Assembly (NCBI RefSeq): GCF_000463015.1
Contig: NC_022234.1
Span: 930,001-994,000, forward strand
DNA length: 64,000 nt
Source: Variovorax paradoxus B4
Lineage (GTDB): Bacteria; Pseudomonadota; Gammaproteobacteria; Burkholderiales; Burkholderiaceae_C
Direction: 5' to 3'
Part shown: piece by piece, positions 34,413 through 43,318 of the stretch
Layout: each line of letters opens with the position of its first letter
Numbering within the stretch: position 1 is the stretch's first letter
Notes under the pieces: generated by a model
Seen by the model: the letters and a program-made list of their open reading frames with translations, nothing else
Told to the model about the DNA's origin: nothing
The model's database searches: none
Program-made: the position numbers and the translations under genes

Positions 34413-35926
34413 CCCACCCAACCCGAGCGATCCAGCAACTGTCCAGAAGTGCGCTTGCCTTGGCAGCAAGTCTGTTCCTGCTGTCTGCGTGCTCCCTCAC
34501 GCCCGTCGAAAATCGTCCCGGCATCGACATTCCCGCGACGTTCGCGGAGTACGAGGGGCGCACGCTCGCGCTCCAGCCCACGGAAGACCCAGGTCGGTGG
34601 CGGCCGGCCGAACCGGCAGACCAGCAGGCGCCATCTCCATGGTGGGGAGTCTTCGGCGACCCTGTCCTTGTGCAACTCGAAGAGGAGGCGCTCAAGGCGA
34701 ATCCGGATGTGTCCATCGCGATGGCAAGGCTCAAGCAGGCACGCGCACTGATTTCGCAAAGCGAGTCGGCGCAGCTTCCGGAAGTGGGCGTCGGTTTCGG
34801 TCCCACTCGGCAGCGCATCAGCGGCACGGCTGCGGGGCGCGGAGACGGCGCACCGGGGTCCACGCAAACGCTGTGGCGCGCACAGGCCTCCGTCGCCTAC
34901 GAGGTCGACATCTTCGGCCGGGTTTCTTCAGGCGTTGCCGCCGCACGTGCCGATGCGGCCCGGCAGCAGGCGCTGGCGCACCAGATGCTGTTGCTCGTCC
35001 AGGCCGACGTCGCCAAGACGTACTTCAGCCTGCGACAGTTCGAGGGCGAGCTCCGCCTGCTTCGGGACACCGTGAAGCTGAGACAAGACGCCATGTCGCT
35101 GTTGGAGCGAAAGCTCGATGTGGGCGCTGTGGCCCCTTATGTCGTCGACCAGGTGAAGACTGAATTGTTCTCGGCCCGCTCGGAGCAGCTGTCTGTCGAA
35201 CGGCAGCATGCCCTGGCCTTGCATGCCTTGGCGATCCTGTTGGGCAAGCTGCCTGCAGCGTTCTCCGTCGAGGCAAAGCCTCTCGACAACGTCACGGTCC
35301 AGCTTCCGCCAGGCATGCCCTCGACGTTACTTGAGCGCAGGCCGGACATCGCAGCAGCCGAACGCGCCATGACCGCGGAGAACGCGCGCATCGGCGTTGC
35401 GAGGGCAGCATTCTTTCCGGCGCTCTCGCTGACGGGCTCCCTGGGCTACGAGTCGGCCGACTTGGGCAATCTGGCCAACTGGTCCCAACGAACGTTTCTG
35501 CTGGGTCCTCTGGTGGGAACGGCCTTGAGCATGCCAATCTTCGATGGAGGAAGGCGAAGTGCCGAAGTGGCCCGCGTACGCGGCGTCTACGAGGAGGGAG
35601 TCGCCGAATACCGCAAGACGGTGCTCCAGGCCTTCCGCGAGGTTGAAGACTCCCTGGTCTCGATCAGAACCCTTGACGAGCGGATCGTTCACCAGCGGGG
35701 AGCGGAAGACGCATCGTCTGGCGTTGCGCAATCAGCCAAAGCGAGATTCGACGAAGGCGACGTCGACTACCTGGTCGTGGTCGATGCCGAGCGCACCCGC
35801 TTGCGCAGTCGCCAGTCGCGCATCCATTTCGAGGGGGAGCGCGCGCGCGCGACCGTTGATCTGGTCAAAGCGCTCGGCGGTGGCTGGGACCTCTCAAACG
35901 CCGAGAAGTCCGACATCAAAGGCTGA
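34409..35926 (+). CDS. RND outer-membrane channel lipoprotein (OprN/NodT family)
   Basis: Encodes 505 residues. It starts with a lipoprotein signal, FLLSACSLTPVE (lipobox LSAC, acylated Cys at about residue 28). The outer-membrane efflux protein repeats follow, with WWGVFGDPVLVQLEEEALKANPDVSIAMARLKQARA and, in the second repeat, LLERRPDIAAAERAMTAENARIGVARAAFFPALSLTG. The C-terminal coiled helix carries LVVVDAERTRLRSR. It forms the trimeric exit duct of the tripartite pump. Its start overlaps the real end of the pump gene, so it would be translated with it despite the frameshift. Confidence 0.94.
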   Translation: MTHPTRAIQQLSRSALALAASLFLLSACSLTPVENRPGIDIPATFAEYEGRTLALQPTEDPGRWRPAEPADQQAPSPWWGVFGDPVLVQLEEEALKANPDVSIAMARLKQARALISQSESAQLPEVGVGFGPTRQRISGTAAGRGDGAPGSTQTLWRAQASVAYEVDIFGRVSSGVAAARADAARQQALAHQMLLLVQADVAKTYFSLRQFEGELRLLRDTVKLRQDAMSLLERKLDVGAVAPYVVDQVKTELFSARSEQLSVERQHALALHALAILLGKLPAAFSVEAKPLDNVTVQLPPGMPSTLLERRPDIAAAERAMTAENARIGVARAAFFPALSLTGSLGYESADLGNLANWSQRTFLLGPLVGTALSMPIFDGGRRSAEVARVRGVYEEGVAEYRKTVLQAFREVEDSLVSIRTLDERIVHQRGAEDASSGVAQSAKARFDEGDVDYLVVVDAERTRLRSRQSRIHFEGERARATVDLVKALGGGWDLSNAEKSDIKG

Positions 35927-36121
35927 TCCGACGGTGTTGCAGGAGCGGCCAAGGCTGCCTCCTTCCACGCGCCGCATGCCGCACTCAAATTCAAGGCATC
36001 TGCAGCCTGCGCGTTCGAGCGATTGCATCCGCCGCGGACGCAGTTCTAGTTCGGGTGCGGCTGGTCAACGGTCGTTGCCCGATCCCGATCTGTATTTCTA
36101 ACCAATTTTTGGAGCTTTCCT

Positions 36122-37210
36122 GTGTCTGTTTCTGATCTCTTCAAACCGCTCACTCTCCTGCACGGTCCGGCGATGAGGAATCGCTTCATGCTGGCGCCGC
36201 TGACCAACCAGCAAAGCGAGCTCGACGGCACTGCCTCCGTGTACGACCATTTCTGGATGGAGCAGCTGTCTCAAGGTGGCTACGCGTTGATCCAGACTTG
36301 TGCCACGACCGTGGAAGCGGGCGGCATTGCGTTTGCGCGGCAGTTGGGAATCCACAGCGATGAACACCTGCCAGGCCTTACCCGGATGGCCACAACCATT
36401 CGGAGCGGCGGTGGCCTCTCGGCGGTTCAGCTGCACCACGCGGGCCACCGTGCCAACCCGCTGCTGGGGGGCATTCCAGCTCCTGCTTCCAGTGACACCT
36501 TGCCGGGCATTCAGGCGATCTCGACCGAAGTGGTGGAGCGGATCCGCGACAGCTTTATCGCTGCCGCGAAAAGGGCGCAACTGGCAGGGTTCGACGGCGT
36601 CGCGGTGCATGGCGCATTCGGTTGGATCCTTTCGGAGTTCATGTCGCCGTTCCTGAACGATCGCAAGGACAAATACGGCGGGAGCCTCGAGAACCGGGCG
36701 CGCCTGACCCTGGAGGTGATCGAAGGCATCCGCCGGGAATGCGGCCCTGATTTTCAGATTGGCTGGCGACTGTCGATCGAGCGGTACGGATTGCGCCTGG
36801 AGGAACTGCTCGAGGTCACCGCTTATATCTTTGATCGCGAACTGATCGATTATCTTGACCTGGCCTTGTGGGACTCTGCGCAGGTCGTCAGAGAAGGGCC
36901 ATTCCGTGGCAAGACGATGCTTAGCCTCTTCACCGAATTGCCTCGTAAGGGAGTTCGCCTGGGGACAGCCGGCAAGATCATGAGTGCCAAGCGTGCCGGC
37001 GAGTTGCTGGACGAGGGCTGCGACTTCGTGCTGATTGCCCGCGCTGGCATTCTTCAGCGGGACTTTCCTCTGCAGGTCAAGGCCAACCCGACGTACGACA
37101 GTCCAAGGCTTCCAGTGCCTGCCGAGTACTTGCGCGAGCGTGGGTTGAGCGAACGCTTCATCGACCATATGCGGGGATGGCAGACCTTCGTCTTGCACGG
37201 CTCGCGATAG
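36122..37210 (+). CDS. NADH:flavin oxidoreductase (old yellow enzyme superfamily)
   Basis: Encodes 362 residues from GTG 36122, with GGAG about eight bases upstream. Old yellow enzyme features: FMLAPLTNQQSELDG at the start, AVQLHHAGHR, and FLNDRKDKYGGSLENRARL. At the substrate-binding pair the usual His-x-x-His/Asn is HGAF in GVAVHGAFGWILSEF, so the second residue is Phe, unlike the NemA-like enzyme at 24596. The protein probably still binds FMN, but its chemistry may differ. It lies 195 bp after the efflux operon on the same strand; operon membership is uncertain. Confidence 0.88.
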   Translation: MSVSDLFKPLTLLHGPAMRNRFMLAPLTNQQSELDGTASVYDHFWMEQLSQGGYALIQTCATTVEAGGIAFARQLGIHSDEHLPGLTRMATTIRSGGGLSAVQLHHAGHRANPLLGGIPAPASSDTLPGIQAISTEVVERIRDSFIAAAKRAQLAGFDGVAVHGAFGWILSEFMSPFLNDRKDKYGGSLENRARLTLEVIEGIRRECGPDFQIGWRLSIERYGLRLEELLEVTAYIFDRELIDYLDLALWDSAQVVREGPFRGKTMLSLFTELPRKGVRLGTAGKIMSAKRAGELLDEGCDFVLIARAGILQRDFPLQVKANPTYDSPRLPVPAEYLRERGLSERFIDHMRGWQTFVLHGSR

Positions 37211-37565
37211 GGGGGCGGACGAATACCCGGTCCCCGACTCGCTCCCAGCACAAGGAGGCGGGTTGTCCGCGCGATCGCCGGACTATTACGACCATCGAAG
37301 AACGCAGGCCGGAGCAACGCCGAAACTCGGGGCCGAGGAAACAACTGACGATAACCAAAGGCACGTAAATACCCCCTTATCGGCGGCTGAGAACCACCGC
37401 AAACGGTAGGAATATGCTACGCCCAGGTTGGCAGCTCCTACCTGCGAGCGGTAGGTATGCAGCAATTGCCGCCATTCAGCCTCGAACAGGTGTCGGGCCA
37501 ACAGCAGCCATGGCGCGGGCTCGTTTTGTACGGGCGAGTTGGTCCCACTGACGGAATGACACACG
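37211..37565. other. Intergenic region at the left edge of the accessory island
   Basis: About 355 bp with one copy of the dispersed palindromic repeat (37342-37389). Minus-strand frames through it contain the translated repeat but no family motif. Nothing else was recognised. Confidence 0.5.
37342..37389 (+). repeat. Dispersed palindromic repeat, copy C
   Basis: CAACTGACGATAACC, then AAAGGCACGTAAATACCCCC, then TTATCGGCGGCTG. The ends pair imperfectly (GATAA with TTATC). It is in the same orientation as all other copies. Confidence 0.85.
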
Positions 37566-38231
37566 TCAGCCCAGCGGACGTACCTCCACATAAGGCTGAG
37601 CTCGAGCAAGGGCCCCGATGACCACTGCTTCAGCCCGCCGCCGCTGCTGCTCGCGGCAGGAGAAGTGCAGGTTCTGATAGATGGTCGTCTTGCCCGTGCG
37701 ACACAGCACCGGAAGAACTTCACCTGCAATCACACGAGGCAGCCAACTAAACTTCGGATTTCTGCGAAGCTGCCGCACGGCGTCCGCGCAGAGGAAGACA
37801 TTGCGCGGCTGGCCGTCGCACATGAGTGCAGCCAGTCGACCGAGGTGCACTTCGTCCAAGTCGTCGGGGTCTAGAGCGCTAGTGCCAACGGTGGGAACGT
37901 GCAGCAGTTCCACAAAGGACACGCAAGGTGCATCCTGCGACGTGAATCCGATGCTCGTAAAGTTTCGGTGATAGGGCACCCCACCACCGCGGCGGTCGCC
38001 CGCGTAACCCGGATGCAGGAATGGGTGGTGCACACCGTGGCGCTGCCAAAAGCTCACGCCGTCGGCGTGGTACTCCTTGATAAGGGCGAAGGAGGCGCTC
38101 CGCTCCACCTCCGGCGCGTAGTTCGCATCCAGTCCCACGAAGACGAAGTGCGCCTTCTCCGGTGCCGCGCCCTGGTACGGTTTTGCGTGAAACAGAGCAT
38201 GCAGGGCAAGGCTGGGATGAGGAACATACAT
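37566..38231 (-). CDS. Hypothetical protein, possibly UDG-like fold
   Basis: Encodes 221 residues from ATG 38231 (MYVPHPSLALHALFHAKPYQ); an earlier TTG in frame is weaker. The sequence is clearly protein-like: HFVFVGLDANYAPEVE, HHPFLHPGYAGDRRGGGVPYHRNF, VSFVELLHVPTVG and NVFLCADAVRQLRRNP. The GLDAN loop after a hydrophobic strand, followed by later HPF and FVELL strands, recalls uracil-DNA glycosylase superfamily proteins, but no catalytic motif is certain. I do not recognise the family. It sits between repeat copies at the island edge. Confidence 0.55.
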   Translation of the reverse strand: MYVPHPSLALHALFHAKPYQGAAPEKAHFVFVGLDANYAPEVERSASFALIKEYHADGVSFWQRHGVHHPFLHPGYAGDRRGGGVPYHRNFTSIGFTSQDAPCVSFVELLHVPTVGTSALDPDDLDEVHLGRLAALMCDGQPRNVFLCADAVRQLRRNPKFSWLPRVIAGEVLPVLCRTGKTTIYQNLHFSCREQQRRRAEAVVIGALARAQPYVEVRPLG

Positions 38232-38640
38232 CCTATGCAGCGTAATGCGCTGGGCCGCAATGGGCAATAGTGCGCTCAGGCTGACCAAGCTGCAGTCGAG
38301 CCGAGTCCGTGCGACGGACGTCAAGCAGCGCGCTCCTATTGATTCGACAAGCCTTGCCGAAGCTGCCTCGCAGGCCTCGGCCTTCAGATTTCTCGCGCAC
38401 CGGCAACAAAAAAAAAACGCTCAGTGGCGGAACTGACGAAGCGCGTCTGGCTGCAAGCGACGGCTAGAGACTGCTTTGCGGTCGGCTTCATTTGCCGACC
38501 CGTTGATGGCAACTGACCGCAGTCAGTCTGAAGCACCCGTTTACCGCGCGAGATTCCGTAAGTTGATTGCGGAGCGATGCCCTGCCCTGCCAAAGCGGTT
38601 CCGATACAAACCGCTTTCGCGAACGATGAGGCGGGGACGC

Positions 38641-38690
38641 CCAACCCACGATAACCCCAGGCACGTCAACACCCAATTACCGTCGATTGG
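38641..38690 (+). repeat. Dispersed palindromic repeat, copy D
   Basis: CCAACCCACGATAACC, then CCAGGCACGTCAACACCCAA, then TTACCGTCGATTGG. The ends pair (CCAA with TTGG, ACG with CGT, TAA with TTA). Same orientation as the others. Confidence 0.88.
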
Positions 38691-38701
38691 TCGACCACTT
38701 C

Positions 38702-38740
38702 TAGTCGCGAGAATCACAGATTATCGGCGGTTGGTCAGTC
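38702..38740 (+). repeat. Partial palindromic repeat beside copy D
   Basis: TAGTCGCGAGAATCACAGA followed by TTATCGGCGGTTGGTCAGTC matches the right half of the repeat and is very close to the partial unit at 59425. It follows copy D by 11 bases. Confidence 0.7.
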
Positions 38741-38833
38741 ATGTCCCCCTGACATTCATGCGACTCCGTGAGCTTTCATAGCAGTGGTGTCGTTGAAGTT
38801 CGGCCCCTCTATTCTTCTTGACCGAATCCCGAC

Positions 38834-39211
38834 TCACCTGAGCACATAGCCGGCCAATACGCTCTGCACCTCGTAGATGCTGAGCTTTTTGTTGAACTGC
38901 TTCTGGATCGGAGCAACCGTTCCCGAGATCCATATCTTGAGTTCGGCATCGAGATCGAATGTACCGGCGGTCTCTACGCTGAAGTGGGTGATGCTCTTGT
39001 AGGGAATCGAGTGGTATTCGATCTTGCTCCCCGTGATGCCTTGTTTGTCAACCAAGACGAAACGCTTGTCGGTGAACACGAAGTAGTCGCGGATTAGCTG
39101 GTAGGCGTGCTCGACCACTTCCCCCTTCGCCAGTATCTGGCCGAACTCTTGCTGAATCTTCGCCGGGTCGATCTTGGCTGCATTTCCAAGCATTCCGTCA
39201 AGTAGTCCCAT
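38834..39211 (-). CDS. PH-domain protein (YvbH/bPH type)
   Basis: Encodes 125 residues from ATG 39211, with GAGGAAAC upstream. FTDKRFVLVDKQGITGSKIEYHSIPYKSITHFSVETAGTFDLDAELKIWISG is the bacterial pleckstrin-homology domain (short form), and the lead MGLLDGMLGNAAKIDPAKIQQEF is typical of these proteins. Bacterial PH proteins of this size form rings or bind other proteins; their roles are mostly unknown. No partner gene is evident, although it is beside the broken sensor fragment and the CDI locus. Confidence 0.9.
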   Translation of the reverse strand: MGLLDGMLGNAAKIDPAKIQQEFGQILAKGEVVEHAYQLIRDYFVFTDKRFVLVDKQGITGSKIEYHSIPYKSITHFSVETAGTFDLDAELKIWISGTVAPIQKQFNKKLSIYEVQSVLAGYVLR

Positions 39212-39351
39212 TGTTGTTTCCTCGAGGCTAGATTAATCATGCGACCGTTGGCAGTCGTCATTGTCCACCAGCGGCGCACCGCCGACTTCGCAGCCTTTGA
39301 GCTCCTCCGACCTTCGGTGATACGCTGACCTTCTCCATAACGGGGCCAAGC

Positions 39352-39513
39352 ATGACCGACCACGTCCCCTCACCGGCCTTGGAGAGTTCATCGAGGGCAA
39401 CCTTGAGCCGATCCTGCGGGAGTGGGAGGCTTTCGCCCGCTTCCTGGTGCCGCTGGCCAGTCTGAACAGGAAGGCCCTGCGCAACCACGCAGAAGGGATG
39501 CTTCTCGAGGTAG
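39352..39513 (+). pseudogene. Broken N-terminal fragment of an RsbRD-type sensor protein
   Basis: ATG 39352 starts MTDHVPSPAL, and after one missing base near 39380 the other frame reads GEFIEGNLEPILREWEAFARFL, then LNRKALRNHAEGMLLEVA. This is the N-terminal helix bundle of RsbRD-type or related histidine-kinase proteins. The match stops at about 39510, where the lipoprotein gene's end begins on the other strand. It is a frameshifted, truncated remnant. The start and frameshift point are by-eye estimates. Confidence 0.65.
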
Positions 39514-40239
39514 CTATTCCTGCTTCGGAAAATCGTTGTTCATCACCCGCCCCACGGTGGCAAACAGTTCCTGGCGCAGGCCCTCATATGCCGCCTTGTT
39601 TTCTTTCAACAAAGTGTCATAGGCGAAGTAGCTGGGACCGCCCCGGTTTGACGTGACGGAGTTCCACGTGATGGGCTGGAGCTTGTCGTCGCGCAATGCG
39701 TACTCCACCACAATGATGGGCCGGAAGTCCGCGGTCAAGCTTGGCGCTCCGTAGCCGGCAGTAATGCGCAGCAGCATCACCTCATAACCCGGCGTAGCCG
39801 TCAGGCCGGCGAGCTCCATTTTTCGCGCAGCGCCCGTGGCGCGATCACTTGACGTGAGCTTGACTTCGCGACCTGTCGCTCGCATGGCCTCGGCCAGGCG
39901 TTCGGCGTATTCCCGATGAAGCGTCAACTCGCCCTGGCTTTCCTCTATGGCCTGTTGAAAGCGTTTACTGCGGCTCGCGACTTGGTTGATCGAGTTGCTG
40001 CGACTCGCAGCGTCCGCGCCAATCGCCACCAGTACTCCCACCGGCCCGAGCAAACCGCCGAGCCCGACCGTCGGGGTCGCGCCGGTATCCAGAACTCCTA
40101 GTTCGGACTTGGCGTTGTAGACGATCTCGACCCGGGGATGTGACAGCGGCTCTGGCTCTTCATTGGCGGCTTGCTTGGGCCGGCCTGCGCAAGCGACGAG
40201 CATGACTGCGATGGCGCAGACGGTAATGATGCGTTTCAT
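39514..40239 (-). CDS. Hypothetical lipoprotein, separated from its operon by IS66
   Basis: Encodes 241 residues from ATG 40239, with GAGGGAGC as ribosome site. The signal KRIITVCAIAVMLVACAG has a lipobox LVAC. A glycine-rich stretch (GLGGLLGPVGVLVAIGADA) follows, then a helical segment. The family was not recognised. The IS66 element begins 12 bp upstream of the start, so the ribosome site is kept but the native promoter side is now 3.1 kb away. Before the insertion this gene probably followed the lipoprotein genes at 43408 and 43848. Confidence 0.7.
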   Translation of the reverse strand: MKRIITVCAIAVMLVACAGRPKQAANEEPEPLSHPRVEIVYNAKSELGVLDTGATPTVGLGGLLGPVGVLVAIGADAASRSNSINQVASRSKRFQQAIEESQGELTLHREYAERLAEAMRATGREVKLTSSDRATGAARKMELAGLTATPGYEVMLLRITAGYGAPSLTADFRPIIVVEYALRDDKLQPITWNSVTSNRGGPSYFAYDTLLKENKAAYEGLRQELFATVGRVMNNDFPKQE

Positions 40240-40356
40240 GGCGCTCCCTCGTAAGCGTCGTCTCAGCACCCTCTTTTTTTGTTGACGGCTTTGAGCAGGA
40301 TTGGCGGTTCGGTGCGCGCGGCGGTCGTGTGCATCAAGAACTGCTAATGCACATCA

Positions 40357-40758
40357 ATGAACGATCAAGACACCCCGAGCAAACGCCGTAGGCGCGAGCA
40401 CAGCCCGATGTTCAAGCGCGAATTGGTCGCGCGCAGCCTGGTTCCCGGTGCGTCGGTGGCAGCCGTCGCGCTGGAGGCCGGCATCAACTCGAACCTCCTG
40501 TTCGCATGGCGCCGGATGCATCTGAGTGCACAAGAGCAGCCCCAGACGCCGGCGCCGTCCGAGCCCTCGCCGATGCTGTTGCCCGTCACCATTGAAGCCG
40601 CGCCGGTTGAGCCATGCCCCTCACCAACGGTGGCGGCGCCTCGCCAACCTGCCGGGACCATCGAGATCGACGTCGGCGGTGCGCGGGTTCGACTGCGCGG
40701 CGCGGTCGACGAAGCCAGCGTGCGCCATGTCCTGCAGACGCTGAAGGCGCTGGCGTGA
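40357..40758 (+). CDS. tnpA: IS66-family accessory protein TnpA
   Basis: Encodes 133 residues. The start EHSPMFKRELVARSLVPGASVAAVALEAGINSNLLFAWRRM is a helix-turn-helix of the IS66 OrfA/IS3-like type; the C-terminal part is Pro-rich then GTIEIDVGGARVRLRGAVDE. Required with TnpB for IS66 movement. Its stop overlaps the GTG start of tnpB. Confidence 0.93.
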   Translation: MNDQDTPSKRRRREHSPMFKRELVARSLVPGASVAAVALEAGINSNLLFAWRRMHLSAQEQPQTPAPSEPSPMLLPVTIEAAPVEPCPSPTVAAPRQPAGTIEIDVGGARVRLRGAVDEASVRHVLQTLKALA

Positions 40759-41102
40759 TCGGCCTGCCCACGAGCACCCGCGTCTGGATCGTCGCGGGCC
40801 ACACCGACATGAGGAAGGGATTCAACGGCCTGTCAGCGATGGTGCAGACGGCGCTGGAGGCCAACCCCTTCTGCGGCCACGTCTTCGTCTTCCGCGGCCG
40901 GCGCGGCGACATGCTGAAGGTCCTATGGTTCGATGGCCAGGGCCTGCTGATCCTGGCCAAGCGTTTGGAGCGAGGCCGCTTCGTCTGGCCGCAGGCTGTG
41001 TCGGGCAAGGTCTCGCTGACCCCGGCGCAGTTGTCCATGCTGCTCGAAGGCATCGACTGGCGCATGCCGACGCGCACCGATCAGCCCGTGCTCGCGGCTT
41101 GA
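40755..41102 (+). CDS. tnpB: IS66-family accessory protein TnpB
   Basis: Encodes 115 residues from GTG 40755, in a GTGA overlap with tnpA. TDMRKGFNGLSAMVQTALEANPFCGHVFVFRGRRGDMLKVLWFDGQGL is the highly conserved IS66 Orf2 signature. Intact. Confidence 0.96.
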   Translation: MIGLPTSTRVWIVAGHTDMRKGFNGLSAMVQTALEANPFCGHVFVFRGRRGDMLKVLWFDGQGLLILAKRLERGRFVWPQAVSGKVSLTPAQLSMLLEGIDWRMPTRTDQPVLAA

Positions 41103-41179
41103 GGCGCGCTCAAGAATTCGTCTTTTGAACGCACGGGTCTCGGTCAATTCCGGGCAAGGCCGATGGCATAGTAGAGGGC

Positions 41180-42748
41180 GTGCCGAACACCGCCCACGCA
41201 CCCCACACCGTCGACTCGCTGCTGCGCGTCGTGCAGGCGCGTGACGCGGAAGTGGCCCTGCTCAAGCTGCTCGTGGACAAGCTCAAGGTGCAGCTGCTGC
41301 GCCAGGTCCGGGCCCGCTTCGGTGCCTCCAGCGAACAGCTGGACGACCCGCAGATCGCGTTGATCGCTGACTTGCCGATACACGAGCTTGCGCCGATCGC
41401 GCAGACCCCCAAGGCGCCAGCCGCCAACAGCGAAGGCTTCGACCGCAGCCTGCCCGCGCACCTGCCGCGCGAGAACCATGTGTACCGGCCCGAGACTTCG
41501 GATGCACGGCGCGACGCCGCCGGCCAGGCCTGTGGCTGCAGCGCGTGCGGCGGCCGGTTGCGCCAGATCGGCCAGGACGTCTCCGAACAACTGGAATACG
41601 TGCCCTCGCGCTTCAAGGTGATCCGCCACGTGCGCCCCAAGCTCGCCTGCATGGCGTGCGAATCCATCTTCCAGGCGCCAGCGCCGAGCCGGCCCATCGC
41701 ACGCGGCGTGGCCGGTCCCGGGCTGCTGGCCCACGTGCTGGTCGCCAAGTATTGCGACCACCAACCTCTCTACCGCCAGAGCCGCATCTACGCCCGCGAA
41801 GGTGTGCCCATTGAGCGCTCCACCATGGCCGGCTGGGTCGGTCAGAGCGAGAAGCTGCTGGACCCACTGGTTGCCGCGCTCGGGCGCTACGTGCTGGCGG
41901 GCTCCAAGCTGCATGCCGACGACACGCCCGTGGCGGTGCTCTCGCCCGGGCGCGGCCGGACCAAGACCGGAAGGCTCTGGGTCTACGTGCGTGACGATCG
42001 GTCCTCGGCGAGCACCGACGCGCCGGCCGCGTGGTTGCGCTGCTCGCCCGACCGCAAGGGCGAGCATCCCCAGGCGCACCTGAAGGACTTCAAGGGGGTC
42101 TTGCAGGCCGATGCGTATGCGGGCTTCGCCAAGCTCTACGCCGGCGGCGCCATCATCGAGGCTTCATGTTGGGCCCATGCGCGCAGACCGTTCTGGGATC
42201 TGCACGAGAGCCAGGGTCGGGCGCCGGGCTCGGTTGCCGAACAAGCGCTGCGGCGCATCGGTGCGCTGTATGCGATCGAGGCCGACATACGGGGGCGCCC
42301 TCCGGCCGAGCGATGCCGGGAGCGCCAGGCGCGGGCCGGTCCGTTGCTTGAGGAACTGTTCGCCTGGTTGAGAGGAATGCTCGGGCAGGTGTCTGCCAAG
42401 TCGGAGCTCGCGCGCGCCATCGGCTACACGCTCACGCGGCTCGGATCGCTGACGCGCTACCGCGACGACGGGCGCATCGAGATCGACAACAACGCCGCCG
42501 AGCGCGCGCTGCGCGGCGTCGGCCTGGGCCGAAAGAACTTCATGTTCATGGGCTCGGACGCCGGGGGCGAGCGCGCTGCGGCCATCTACAGCCTGGTGGA
42601 ATCGGCCAAGTTGAACGGGCTCGACCCCGAGGCCTACCTGCGCGATGTGCTCGGGCGCATCGCGGACCATCCGATCAACCGCATCGACGAGTTGCTGCCG
42701 TGGAACATCGGTGGGCCGCAGCACATCGAGCAGCGACTGGCCGCCTGA
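41180..42748 (+). CDS. tnpC: IS66-family transposase TnpC
   Basis: Encodes 522 residues from GTG 41180. It has the N-terminal leucine-rich coiled segment, a zinc-binding region ([14 protein letters not shown], then [10 protein letters not shown]), and the DDE domain with [27 protein letters not shown] and the terminal Glu in [17 protein letters not shown]. All catalytic positions are present, so the element may be active. Confidence 0.96.
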   Translation: MPNTAHAPHTVDSLLRVVQARDAEVALLKLLVDKLKVQLLRQVRARFGASSEQLDDPQIALIADLPIHELAPIAQTPKAPAANSEGFDRSLPAHLPRENHVYRPETSDARRDAAGQACGCSACGGRLRQIGQDVSEQLEYVPSRFKVIRHVRPKLACMACESIFQAPAPSRPIARGVAGPGLLAHVLVAKYCDHQPLYRQSRIYAREGVPIERSTMAGWVGQSEKLLDPLVAALGRYVLAGSKLHADDTPVAVLSPGRGRTKTGRLWVYVRDDRSSASTDAPAAWLRCSPDRKGEHPQAHLKDFKGVLQADAYAGFAKLYAGGAIIEASCWAHARRPFWDLHESQGRAPGSVAEQALRRIGALYAIEADIRGRPPAERCRERQARAGPLLEELFAWLRGMLGQVSAKSELARAIGYTLTRLGSLTRYRDDGRIEIDNNAAERALRGVGLGRKNFMFMGSDAGGERAAAIYSLVESAKLNGLDPEAYLRDVLGRIADHPINRIDELLPWNIGGPQHIEQRLAA

Positions 42749-42799
42749 GCACCTCGTGCCCGGGCGCTTGCAACCGGACAACGCGAAGAGGACGACAGA

Positions 42800-43318
42800 G
42801 TGAACCCGCAAGGCACCGACCCGAAGCTGATCGATGCGCTCAACCGGGCGAGCAGCCTGGAGCTGTTCCAGCTGAGCGCCATCATCGAACGGATGCTGGC
42901 CGATCCCAGACGCATCCTCGCCGTGCGCAGAAACATGAATCTCGGCCAGACAGTGCGCTTCCTCGACTGGCGCGACGGCCAGATGCGCCATGGCAAGGTG
43001 GTCGCCATGAAGGACACGCAGGTGACTTTGCACGAGGAAGGCACGCGACGCGAGTGGAAGCTGCCCTATGTCGCCGTCGAACCACCGGATCCTGCAAGCC
43101 CGCCCGCAACGGCTTCTGCGCGCGCAGCACCACCGCAGAGCATGCCTTCACGGGGTGACTTCCGCTGCGGCGAGAAGGTCTCGTTCGACGACAGGTACCT
43201 CCAGCCGCAGGTAGGCGTCGTCGTGCGCATCAACCAGCGCACCGCCACCGTCGACACGGGCAACGGGCATTCATGGCGAGTGCCGTTCCACATGCTGCGC
43301 CAGGTCTTCGACATCTGA
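42800..43318 (+). CDS. IS66 passenger protein with two SH3-like repeats
   Basis: Encodes 172 residues from GTG 42800, 51 bp after tnpC and 16 bp before the IS end, so it belongs to the element. Two related segments are visible: residues about 50-93 (QTVRFLDWRDGQMRHGKVVAM, ending WKLPYVAVEP) and about 125-170 (EKVSFDDRYLQPQVGVVVRI, ending WRVPFHMLRQ). Both look like small beta-barrel (KOW/Tudor/SH3-like) folds, joined by an Ala/Pro linker. A helical N-terminus precedes them. The function is unknown; it may help transposition or bind nucleic acid. Confidence 0.8.
   Translation: MNPQGTDPKLIDALNRASSLELFQLSAIIERMLADPRRILAVRRNMNLGQTVRFLDWRDGQMRHGKVVAMKDTQVTLHEEGTRREWKLPYVAVEPPDPASPPATASARAAPPQSMPSRGDFRCGEKVSFDDRYLQPQVGVVVRINQRTATVDTGNGHSWRVPFHMLRQVFDI

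Larger units (their letters stand above)
38232..38833. other. Intergenic region with palindromic repeats
   Basis: About 600 bp with a full repeat copy (38641-38690) and a partial one (38702-38740). A run of nine or more A residues lies near 38408. The stretch around 38470-38560 looks like a degraded intergenic repeat, but I could not identify it. No gene is supported. Confidence 0.45.

Noticed and set aside
37286..37729. Minus-strand frame containing GVFTCLWLSSVV
   Set aside because: This is another reading of the dispersed repeat and overlaps the end of the supported gene at 37566.
38408..38418. A-run as a possible terminator tail
   Set aside because: No stable stem immediately precedes it on the strand that would need it.
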